Shown here: positions 24,107 through 31,553 of the stretch, piece by piece
Numbering within the stretch: the first letter of the stretch is position 1
How the letters are laid out: the number at the start of each line of letters is the position of its first letter
NCBI GenBank assembly: GCA_036493735.1
Contig: DASXPH010000024.1
Span: forward strand, 1-64,000
DNA from: AG2 sp036493735
GTDB taxonomy: Bacteria; Gemmatimonadota; Gemmatimonadetes; Gemmatimonadales; Gemmatimonadaceae
Reading direction: 5' to 3'
Length of the DNA: 64,000 nucleotides
The notes under the pieces: generated by a model
Told to the model about the DNA's origin: nothing
Databases searched by the model: none
Seen by the model: the letters and a program-made list of their open reading frames with translations, nothing else
Program-made: the position numbers and the translations under genes

Positions 24107-25303
24107 TCAGTAGATCCAATACTTCCGCGACTGCTCCTGAAACTTCTCCGCCTCACTCGACCATTTTGCCAGCAGCGCGTCGACCGTGCCCTGTTCCACG
24201 GCCGGCCGAAGGGCATCAGTGCCAGCCAGACGATCGATAGACGGCAGCCACTGCCATTCCGAGCGGTGTCGCACGTAGATCGCACGGAGTAGGCGCAGCC
24301 CTACCTCCACCGGTCTCACGGCATTTCGATCAGTGACCGACAATTCGATCATCGGAATGGTCTTGCCGCCGAACTTATAGTCGCCGTCGTTCTGAATCGT
24401 TCGCGAGGTGGAATCGAATCGCACGCCTGGAAGGCTCAACGCGTTCATCTCGCGAGCGATTGCTCCGGCGTCGGACAGCCACTCTGCCCCTATGAGCTGG
24501 AACGGCTTATCAGTGCCGCGCCCCTCCGTGGCGTTGGTCCCTTCGAAGAACACAGTACCCGGATACAGCAGCGTCGCGTCCAGCGATCGAAGGTTGGGCG
24601 AAGGATTGAGCCACGGCATGCCGGTGTCCTGCCACCACATCGACCGACGCCAGCCCCGCATCGGAACGACGGTGACATCGGCGTTAACCTGCCCAGTGCC
24701 GACCAGGTACCGAAGCAGCTCGCCTGGCGTGAGACCGTAGCGCAAGGCGACGGGATACTGCCCGACGAATGAGCGAAATCTGGTCTCGAGGATGTTCCCG
24801 TCGACGCGATCACCACGAATCGGGTCCGGGCGATCCAGGACCACGAATTTCTTGCCAAGCTTACCCGCCGCTTCCGCGGAAAGGGCCATCGTCCACTCGT
24901 ACGTGTAGACGCGGGCGCCGACATCCTGGATATCATAGACCAGCACGTCCACATCACGCAGCATCTCGGCGGTGGGCGCGTTGGTCTGACCGTAGAGCGA
25001 ATAGATCGGTACCCCGGTGGCGGAATCAACCGTGGAGGAGATCTTTTCCCCGGCCCTGGCCCCGCCGCGCAATCCATGCTCGGGCCCGAACAGCGCCGTT
25101 AGGCGAACGCCGGGCGCATGGAAGAGCAAGTCGATCGTGCTCGTGCCGCGTCGGTCGCGGCCACTCTGGTTGGTGATGAGACCGACTCGCTTTCCCTGAA
25201 TGAGGCGCAGCGAATCACTCAGCAGCACCTCGACGCCAGGAGCGACGCCCCCCGCCGGAGCTCCGGCGGCGGGTGATTGCATGGCGTGCGCGCAGGCGGC
25301 CAT
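24107..25303 (-). CDS. namZ: NamZ-type exo-beta-N-acetylmuramidase (DUF1343)
   Basis: The protein of 398 aa carries the DUF1343 pattern: GKRVGLITNQSGRDRRGTST, ALFGPEHGLRGGARAGE, VYDIQDVGARVYTYEWTM and VLDRPDPIRGDRVDGNIL. NamZ enzymes remove N-acetylmuramic acid from the non-reducing end of peptidoglycan fragments. The ATG at 25303 gives MAACAHAMQ. An in-frame CTG at 25342, with GAGGA seven bases upstream, would add MTRFTFALLCAAT and create a convincing lipoprotein signal ending at the same Cys, so export probably depends on this non-ATG start. The NAGPA-domain gene follows closely. Confidence 0.88.
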   Translation of the reverse strand: MAACAHAMQSPAAGAPAGGVAPGVEVLLSDSLRLIQGKRVGLITNQSGRDRRGTSTIDLLFHAPGVRLTALFGPEHGLRGGARAGEKISSTVDSATGVPIYSLYGQTNAPTAEMLRDVDVLVYDIQDVGARVYTYEWTMALSAEAAGKLGKKFVVLDRPDPIRGDRVDGNILETRFRSFVGQYPVALRYGLTPGELLRYLVGTGQVNADVTVVPMRGWRRSMWWQDTGMPWLNPSPNLRSLDATLLYPGTVFFEGTNATEGRGTDKPFQLIGAEWLSDAGAIAREMNALSLPGVRFDSTSRTIQNDGDYKFGGKTIPMIELSVTDRNAVRPVEVGLRLLRAIYVRHRSEWQWLPSIDRLAGTDALRPAVEQGTVDALLAKWSSEAEKFQEQSRKYWIY

Positions 25304-25337
25304 CGTCGCCGCGCAGAGTAGAGCAAATGTGAAACGT

Positions 25338-25379
25338 GTCAGTCGCGGATCCTCGAGCTGGGATCCCGCCGCGACTGAC
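25338..25379 (-). terminator. Large inverted repeat between PDZ and NamZ genes
   Basis: GTCAGTCGCGG (25338-25348) pairs with CCGCGACTGAC (25369-25379), with inner GGATCC words also complementary. It could terminate the PDZ gene, but there is no clear U-run. It overlaps the possible CTG start and ribosome site of namZ, so a translational role is also possible. Confidence 0.45.
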
Positions 25380-25389
25380 GCGAGGATCG

Positions 25390-26910
25390 TCAGCGACGGG
25401 CGGGAAGCGTCACCGAATGGTGCACGCCATCGCGCAGAATGTCGAGTTGTGCGTCACGAAATCGCGGCAGTGCGACGGTGACTTCGTCGGATCGACCCAT
25501 GGGACGAACCGGCGATCCGTCGACGGAAAGCACGACGTCTCCCGCGTGGAGCGCGTGGGTGGCCCAATCGGGCACCTCGATAACGAGCAGACCGCGCTCG
25601 CTTCCTCTGCCGAGATACGACGAGAGCTCGGAACCAACGGGAACCATCCGCAAACCGCCGACGTCGAGCGCAGCAGCTCTTGATCGCTCGCGCGTCCGCG
25701 TCGCCGCCGCAACCATCGGTGCGTTGATGCTGCTGTCGTCGAGCAGCGCCGAGGTATACGGGATCTTCGGCGGCGCAACCCGACGCAGCCGGCTCGGCTC
25801 CAGTGGCTCGATGTGAATAGGCTCGATTGGCTCCACGCGCATCGGCTCCATTGGCTCGATCCGCAATGGCTCAATCGGTTCGACACGTTTCGGCAACTCG
25901 TCATCGTCCTGCAGACGCAGCCGCGCGCGTCCCAATCCGCGACCCATGCCCTCGAGCGCACGCCCTGCGCCGTCCATCGCCCGTTCGATTGCGGTGCGCA
26001 CTTGTTCTCCGATGAGTGCTCCGTCGAAATCGGGTGGAAGAGCGCCGGGCATCATGCCGGGCATCATGCCCATGCCGTCGCCGATGATGATTGCGCGGCC
26101 TCGTCGTGGAAGGTCGGCTGCTCGTGCGGCACGGAGGCGGACCGTGCGGAGGTCCCCATTTGCGTAGACGCGGAGATCGACGTTGTCGCCGGGGTGGAGA
26201 CGCGCGACTTCACGCTGCAGCCGGCGCACCTTCGACGTCGCGGCAAATGCGTCGCCGGCATCGTCGCGGCTGGCGCGGAGATCGATATCATCGATCGCGG
26301 CAATGCGATTGCCTTCCTCAATGCCAGCGCGCGCCGCCGGACCTGAATCGTCGACGAACATAACGAGAACGCCGAGGGTGTCGCGCCGGCTGTTCGTCGC
26401 GCCAAGGCCGAAGCCGAGCGTCGCGCGGTCATCCATGCGCGTTCGAGAGACCGCGCGCCGCGTGTACAACGAGTCCGAGTCGGCCGTCCGGAGCCTGAAC
26501 GTCCGCGCCCGGCCGTCGGAGTACACCCGAAGATCGACATCGTCGCCAGGACGCAGCCTGCCTAGCTCTCGCGTGAGGCGACGACTCATCGTGTTTCCGA
26601 CATCGAAATCATCCGCGTCCGCCGGCGATGTCCTGAGACTCACGCCATTGATCGAAGCGAGGCGATCACCCTCCTGAATTCCCGCTCGCTCGGCCGGACC
26701 GTTCGGCGCAACGTAGGTCACCAACAGACCCAGCGTGTCGCGAGAGCTCGTGGAAGAGCCGATGCTGAGACCGAGAACCGCTCGCGGCTGATCGGCGCCG
26801 ACACGGAACGCATCCGCAGAAGGCGCCGAGTAAATGCGGCCCGGTTGCGCCACTGCCGTCGCCACCGAGGCGCAGAGCAAGGCAGGTGTGAAGAAATGGT
26901 GGAGTCGCAT
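25390..26910 (-). CDS. Exported protein with three PDZ domains and an EP-repeat linker
   Basis: The 506-aa protein has a signal peptide (MRLHHFFTPALLCASVATAVAQ). Two PDZ domains are homologous to each other: residues about 45-145 (YVAPNGPAERAGIQEGDRLA) and 165-260 (FVDDSGPAARAGIEEGNRIA). The third, about 410-503, reads VPDWATHALHAGDVVLSVDG. A linker at about 340-390 repeats the pattern EPIEP, RIEPMEP, RVEPIEP, HIEPLEP. There is no protease domain, so it is likely a periplasmic scaffold or adaptor for other PDZ-dependent enzymes. The partner is unknown. Confidence 0.8.
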   Translation of the reverse strand: MRLHHFFTPALLCASVATAVAQPGRIYSAPSADAFRVGADQPRAVLGLSIGSSTSSRDTLGLLVTYVAPNGPAERAGIQEGDRLASINGVSLRTSPADADDFDVGNTMSRRLTRELGRLRPGDDVDLRVYSDGRARTFRLRTADSDSLYTRRAVSRTRMDDRATLGFGLGATNSRRDTLGVLVMFVDDSGPAARAGIEEGNRIAAIDDIDLRASRDDAGDAFAATSKVRRLQREVARLHPGDNVDLRVYANGDLRTVRLRAARAADLPRRGRAIIIGDGMGMMPGMMPGALPPDFDGALIGEQVRTAIERAMDGAGRALEGMGRGLGRARLRLQDDDELPKRVEPIEPLRIEPMEPMRVEPIEPIHIEPLEPSRLRRVAPPKIPYTSALLDDSSINAPMVAAATRTRERSRAAALDVGGLRMVPVGSELSSYLGRGSERGLLVIEVPDWATHALHAGDVVLSVDGSPVRPMGRSDEVTVALPRFRDAQLDILRDGVHHSVTLPARR

Positions 26911-27019
26911 ACGGCCTCGAGTACGAGTCTGGGTAGGTCCACCTGATCTGACACTCGCGGGGCCGTCGAGGGTTTCCGTGGGGGAGTTAGGTTGTTGGAT
27001 ACGCCTCTCCAGCCCTGTA

Positions 27020-28168
27020 ATGACCGCGTCCGAAATAGAACCCCGACAGCCAGTCTCGGCGCCTGACCTTCACGCTTTCGAGCACCATTGGCAGGACGAG
27101 GCCGATGCTGCCTACCTATATCGACTGCTCTCTGAGGCAGAGTCCGACGAGAAAAAGAAGAGTCTCTATCGGCGCCTGGCGGAAGTGGAGGATCGGCACG
27201 TCGAGATATGGGCCAAGCTGCTCGCGCAATACGGTCATCCCGTTAGGCAGTTTCGCCCCAGCACCCGTACCCGCCTGCTGGCGATGCTCGGCAAGCTGCT
27301 GGGACCCAATTTCCTCCTGCCGATGCTGCTTGCCGAGGAAGGCCGCGAGGTCAAAGGCTACCTCGACATGCACCGCACGACCGCGCGTGGAGTGGCCGGT
27401 CGAAGCGAGGCGCTCACCCTGGCGCGCGAATCGGCGGAGCATGCGACCACGCTTGGCGAGATTTCCGGGCGTAAGGGCGAGCCATGGCATCGCACCGAAT
27501 CGGGTGGATTCCTGCGCAATGTGGTGTACGGTTTCAATGATGGCTTGACGGCGAATTTTGGCCTGGTCGCGGGCGTCATCGGGGCGGCGGCGGCAGAAGC
27601 GCACCACACCGTCATTCTTGCCGGCGTCGCGGGCTTGATCGCCGACGCGCTGTCGATGGGATCGAGCGGATATCTCGCGGCGAAGAGCGAACAGGAGGTC
27701 TACGCCAACGAGATTGCGATGGAACGCGACGAAATCGCCCTGATGCCGGAGGTCGAGCGCGACGAGTTGGCGCTGATCTACGAAGCGAAGGGCATGAGCG
27801 CGGAGAGTGCGTACGCGCTCGCGACGGAAGTGATGGCGAACCCCGAGCGCATGCTCGAGGAACAGGTGCAGGAAGAGCTAGGCATCGGCGAGCCACACAT
27901 GTCGCCCCTCCGGGAGGGATGGGTGACCGGTTCGGCGACCGCCGTCGGCGCATTCATTCCTGTCTTCGCGTTCCTGATCTGGACCGGGACGACAGCGATC
28001 GTGGTAGCGTTTGTGCTGTCGATGCTGTCTCACTTTCTAGTGGGCGGCGCGCGGTCGATCTTCACGGGACGGGGCGTTTTCCGATCCGGACTCGATATGT
28101 TCGTCGTCGGCCTCGGTGTTGCGGTGATCGGCTACTTCGTCGGTGAGTGGATCAGCCGGATGCTGTGA
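27020..28168 (+). CDS. MbfA-like ferritin-like/VIT1 iron or manganese exporter
   Basis: The 382-aa protein fuses an N-terminal ferritin-like helical domain (about 18-165; HHWQDEADAAYLYRLLSEAE, AEVEDRHVEIWAKL with E and H metal ligands) to a CCC1/VIT1 membrane transporter (about 170-380; VVYGFNDGLTANFGLVAGVI, LSMGSSGYLAAKSEQEVY). This matches membrane-bound ferritin MbfA, which exports iron in alpha-proteobacteria. The ATG at 27020 is chosen because the upstream frame overlaps the divergent PDZ gene. Mn2+ instead of Fe2+ is possible. No Irr or Fur box was recognised. Confidence 0.88.
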   Translation: MTASEIEPRQPVSAPDLHAFEHHWQDEADAAYLYRLLSEAESDEKKKSLYRRLAEVEDRHVEIWAKLLAQYGHPVRQFRPSTRTRLLAMLGKLLGPNFLLPMLLAEEGREVKGYLDMHRTTARGVAGRSEALTLARESAEHATTLGEISGRKGEPWHRTESGGFLRNVVYGFNDGLTANFGLVAGVIGAAAAEAHHTVILAGVAGLIADALSMGSSGYLAAKSEQEVYANEIAMERDEIALMPEVERDELALIYEAKGMSAESAYALATEVMANPERMLEEQVQEELGIGEPHMSPLREGWVTGSATAVGAFIPVFAFLIWTGTTAIVVAFVLSMLSHFLVGGARSIFTGRGVFRSGLDMFVVGLGVAVIGYFVGEWISRML

Positions 28169-28247
28169 TGGGGATCCGCCGGATTGGCGTGTCCCCTGGA
28201 TGAGTCATTCCCGAACTCGTTTCCGTTCCCTCTCATGCCTAACGCAC

Positions 28248-28781
28248 ATGATGCCTAGAGCCTCGATCATCGCGCCACTCTTCGCGCTCCTTTCGATCTC
28301 CTCGACGCTTGCCGCACAGGGTTCGGCAGTGCAGACCATGCCGTTGCCGGTGCTCGGAATCGGCGGGGGCATCAGCATCCCCGCGGGCGGCATCGCGAAG
28401 GATCGACAGCCGGGATTCAATCTCGACGGGATGGCGGAGTTCCGCGTGCCGAGCGAGCCGCTCGGTCTGCGCGCCGAAGTGCTATATCAGTATTTCGGGA
28501 CCAGTAAGAATGCGCTAAACGCTTCGAGCGCGAATACGGTCGGGTTCCTGTTGAATGTCGTCTATCACTCGCCCGGCGTGCTGGCGCATCCGTACCTGAT
28601 CGGCGGGATGGGTCTCTATCACATTTCCGATCAGGGCAACAGCGCGGGCTTCAATGTCGGCACGGGCGTGACGATCCCACTGCAGGGCGTCGGTGCATAT
28701 GCGGAAGCGCGGGTGCACTTCGCGCTCGCACAGGGTCCGTCATTCGTGACGATCCCGATCACCTTCGGCGTAACGTTCTAA
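28248..28781 (+). CDS. Small outer-membrane beta-barrel protein
   Basis: The predicted 177-aa protein has a signal peptide (MMPRASIIAPLFALLSISST ending in LAAQ) followed by alternating beta-strand sequence rich in Gly and aromatics (LGIGGGISIPAGG, FLLNVVYHSP, YLIGGMGLYHI, VGAYAEARVHF) and a terminal ITFGVTF with a C-terminal Phe, the usual Bam recognition signal. It resembles OmpW/OMP_b-brl-type eight-stranded barrels. Function unknown. The start at 28248 is preferred to 28143, which overlaps the MbfA stop. Confidence 0.75.
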   Translation: MMPRASIIAPLFALLSISSTLAAQGSAVQTMPLPVLGIGGGISIPAGGIAKDRQPGFNLDGMAEFRVPSEPLGLRAEVLYQYFGTSKNALNASSANTVGFLLNVVYHSPGVLAHPYLIGGMGLYHISDQGNSAGFNVGTGVTIPLQGVGAYAEARVHFALAQGPSFVTIPITFGVTF

Positions 28782-28793
28782 GGTCTGGTAGGA

Positions 28794-28860
28794 GGGGCTA
28801 AGGGGCTATGGCCGGCGGTGACCATCTTTGCGCGTGGCCCTAGCCCCTAATCCCTAGCCC
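28794..28860. terminator. Inverted repeat of GGGGCTA words between convergent genes
   Basis: GGGGCTA is tandemly repeated at 28794-28808 and its complement TAGCCCC recurs at 28840-28860, forming a long imperfect stem. It lies between the barrel gene and leuS, and probably terminates both. Confidence 0.6.
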
Positions 28861-28866
28861 CACTCT

Positions 28867-31437
28867 TCACACCACGAGATTCAGAAGTCTTCCCGGCACG
28901 TAGATCACTTTCTTCGGGACGCCGGGGACGAACTTCGCGATGCCGGCATCGGCAAGTGCAGCGCCCACCGCCGCATCCTGACCGGTGCCCTGCGCCACTC
29001 GAATCGTGCCACGCAGCTTTCCGTTCACCTGCACGGCAATCGTCGCCAGCTCCTCGGCGGCGAGGGAAGGGTCGAAGGTCGGCCAGCCCGATTCGAACAC
29101 GCTAGTCGTGCCGCCGAGACGCTCCCAGAGCTCCTCGGCGATGTGGGGCGCGAAGGGCGACACGAGCTGCACGAGTGGACGCACCTCCTCCACGTGTGGG
29201 CGCCGCTCCTTGGTGCGCATCGCGTTCATGTACTCCATCATCGCCGCGATTGCAGTGTTGTACTGAAGTCGTGGCACGTCGTCGCTCACCTTCCGAATCG
29301 TCTGGTGCAGCTTGCGCAGCACCGTCAGATCGGGCGCACCGTCGCGGCGTGCATCGACCGCGCTCACCCAGAGCCTATCGAGAAAGCGTCTCACCCCGGC
29401 GATGCTCTGGTCCCTGAAATCGCCACCTTCCTCATACGGTCCCAGGAACATCAGATAGGTACGGAAGCTGTCCGCGCCCCACCGATCGATGTACTCGTCG
29501 GGGTTCACGACATTGCCGCGGCTCTTCGACATCTTCGCGCCATCGCGAATGATCATGCCGTGCGCGCGGAATTTCGTGAACGGCTCCTCGAATTCGAGAT
29601 GACCGGCGTCGTGGAGCACCATCGTCACGAACCGAGCATACAACAGATGCAGTACCGCATGCTCGTTGCCGCCGATGTACGAGTTCACCGGCAGCCATTT
29701 ATCGAGCATCTCCTGGTCGAATGGCTTGCGCTCGACGTCCGTGCTGGGATAGCGCAGGAAGTACCAGGCGCTATCAAGGAACGTATCAGACACATCGGTC
29801 TCACGACGCGCGTCGCCGCCGCATTTCGGACACTTCACCTTGTACCACGATTCGACGCGCGCCAACGGTGAGATGCCGGTGTCATCGGGCTTGAAGTCAT
29901 CCACGTTAGGCAGCAGAACCGGCAAGTCTTTCTCGGGTACCGGCACGACACCGCAGGCGTCGCAGTAGATGATCGGAATCGGTGGTCCCCAGTAGCGCTG
30001 TCGCGAGACACACCAGTCGTGCAGCCGATAGTTGACGACCGGTTTCGCGTGCTCGCGCTCGGCGAGCCACGCGACGATAGCGTGCTTTCCCTCGTCGACC
30101 GTCAGGCCGTTGAACTGCCCCGAATTGACGAGAAATGCATGCTCGGTGTCGATGTACGGCTCCTCGATCGGCGGATGCTCGTCCCGATTCTGGGAATCGA
30201 CGTGTGCGGCGCTCGGGTGATGCGCGGCGCGCGGCCCTCGCGGTGCGACGACGCGCACGATGGGCAAACCGAATGCTTTAGCGAACTCGAAATCACGCTC
30301 GTCGTGCCCCGGCACAGCCATGATCGCGCCGGTTCCGTACTCCATGAGCACATAGTCGGCGATCCATATCGGAATGGGCCGACCGGTCGCGGGGTTCGTC
30401 GCGTAAGCCCCCGTAAACACGCCGGTCTTCTCGCGACTCACCTTACGCGTGACGAGATCCTGCTTCGCGGCTGCCGCGCGATAGGCCGACACCTCTTCAC
30501 GCTGCTCGTCGCCCACGATGTTATCGACCAGCGGATGCTCCGGCGCGAGGACCAGATACGTCGCGCCGAAGATCGTGTCGGGGCGCGTGGTAAAAACACG
30601 AATGTCGGTCGCGAACGCGTTCAGCTCCGCGGTCGTCGCCATCACGTTCAAGCCGACGGTCGCCGCGCCGCCCATCTCCAGCAGGTCCATCACGCGAAAC
30701 ACGATCTCCGCGCCGTCGGAGCGGCCGATCCAGTTGCGCTGTGCCGTCTTCGTGGTCTCGGACCAGTCGATCCAATCGAGATTCGCGAGCAGACGTTCCG
30801 CGTAATCGGTGATGCGGAAGAACCACTGCTCGAGGAACCGCTGCTCGACCTTCGCGCCACAGCGCTCGCACTCGCCGGCGATGACCTGCTCGTTGGCGAG
30901 CACGGTCTTGTCGGTGGGGCACCAGTTGACCGCCGCGCGTCGCCGGTATGCCAGTCCGCGCTTGTACAGCTCGAGAAAGATCCACTGCGTCCATTTGTAG
31001 TACGCTGGATCCGTCGTCGACAGCTCGTGTGGCCAATCGACCATCAAGCCGGCACGCTTCAGCTGGCGCCGGAAGTTCGCAATGTTTCGCGGAATCAGTT
31101 CCGCGGGATGGACTCCTACCTTCAGCGCGTAATTCTCGGAGTGAATACCGAAGGCGTCGAAGCCGATCGGCTCGAAAACGGTGTGCCCTTGGAGCCGTTG
31201 GAATCGTCCATAGATGTCGTTGCCCGTGAACGCGAAGAGATTGCCGACATGCAATCCTTCCGCTGATGGGTAAGGGAACATCATCAAGGCGTAGAACGGG
31301 CGCGCGCCATCACGCAGGTCGGCGTCGTTGGTTCTCCGCTCGTCCCATCGAGTCTGCCATTTCTTCTCGACGACGGCAGGATCGTAGCCGGTCGGCTCGG
31401 AGGCCGAATCCGGAGATGTTTGCGTCACTTCAGTCAT
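28867..31437 (-). CDS. leuS: Leucyl-tRNA synthetase
   Basis: The 856-aa enzyme charges tRNA-Leu. Class I motifs are visible: the HIGH-equivalent HVGN (in PSAEGLHVGN), a zinc-ribbon-like CERCGAKVEQRF, an editing CP1 region (TTRPDTIFGATYLVLAPEHP), a second Cys4-like CPKCGG, and KMSKS in AKMSKSRGNVVNP. The anticodon-binding and C-terminal domains follow. Length fits bacterial LeuS. It is a single gene, convergent with the barrel gene and divergent from the chemoreceptor. Confidence 0.97.
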   Translation of the reverse strand: MTEVTQTSPDSASEPTGYDPAVVEKKWQTRWDERRTNDADLRDGARPFYALMMFPYPSAEGLHVGNLFAFTGNDIYGRFQRLQGHTVFEPIGFDAFGIHSENYALKVGVHPAELIPRNIANFRRQLKRAGLMVDWPHELSTTDPAYYKWTQWIFLELYKRGLAYRRRAAVNWCPTDKTVLANEQVIAGECERCGAKVEQRFLEQWFFRITDYAERLLANLDWIDWSETTKTAQRNWIGRSDGAEIVFRVMDLLEMGGAATVGLNVMATTAELNAFATDIRVFTTRPDTIFGATYLVLAPEHPLVDNIVGDEQREEVSAYRAAAAKQDLVTRKVSREKTGVFTGAYATNPATGRPIPIWIADYVLMEYGTGAIMAVPGHDERDFEFAKAFGLPIVRVVAPRGPRAAHHPSAAHVDSQNRDEHPPIEEPYIDTEHAFLVNSGQFNGLTVDEGKHAIVAWLAEREHAKPVVNYRLHDWCVSRQRYWGPPIPIIYCDACGVVPVPEKDLPVLLPNVDDFKPDDTGISPLARVESWYKVKCPKCGGDARRETDVSDTFLDSAWYFLRYPSTDVERKPFDQEMLDKWLPVNSYIGGNEHAVLHLLYARFVTMVLHDAGHLEFEEPFTKFRAHGMIIRDGAKMSKSRGNVVNPDEYIDRWGADSFRTYLMFLGPYEEGGDFRDQSIAGVRRFLDRLWVSAVDARRDGAPDLTVLRKLHQTIRKVSDDVPRLQYNTAIAAMMEYMNAMRTKERRPHVEEVRPLVQLVSPFAPHIAEELWERLGGTTSVFESGWPTFDPSLAAEELATIAVQVNGKLRGTIRVAQGTGQDAAVGAALADAGIAKFVPGVPKKVIYVPGRLLNLVV

Positions 31438-31553
31438 TTGCGAGACAGACGGTGCGCCGCCGCGGGCAATGCCTCGGACGCCGTCCTTGAGATGAGCGAT
31501 TTCTCTACGGCAATGTAGGCGGAGTCGAAGGCATCGCCAACCGCGAACCGCGC

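Noticed and set aside
30019..31266. A 415-aa plus-strand frame
   Set aside because: It is antisense to leuS and shows only Arg-rich translation.
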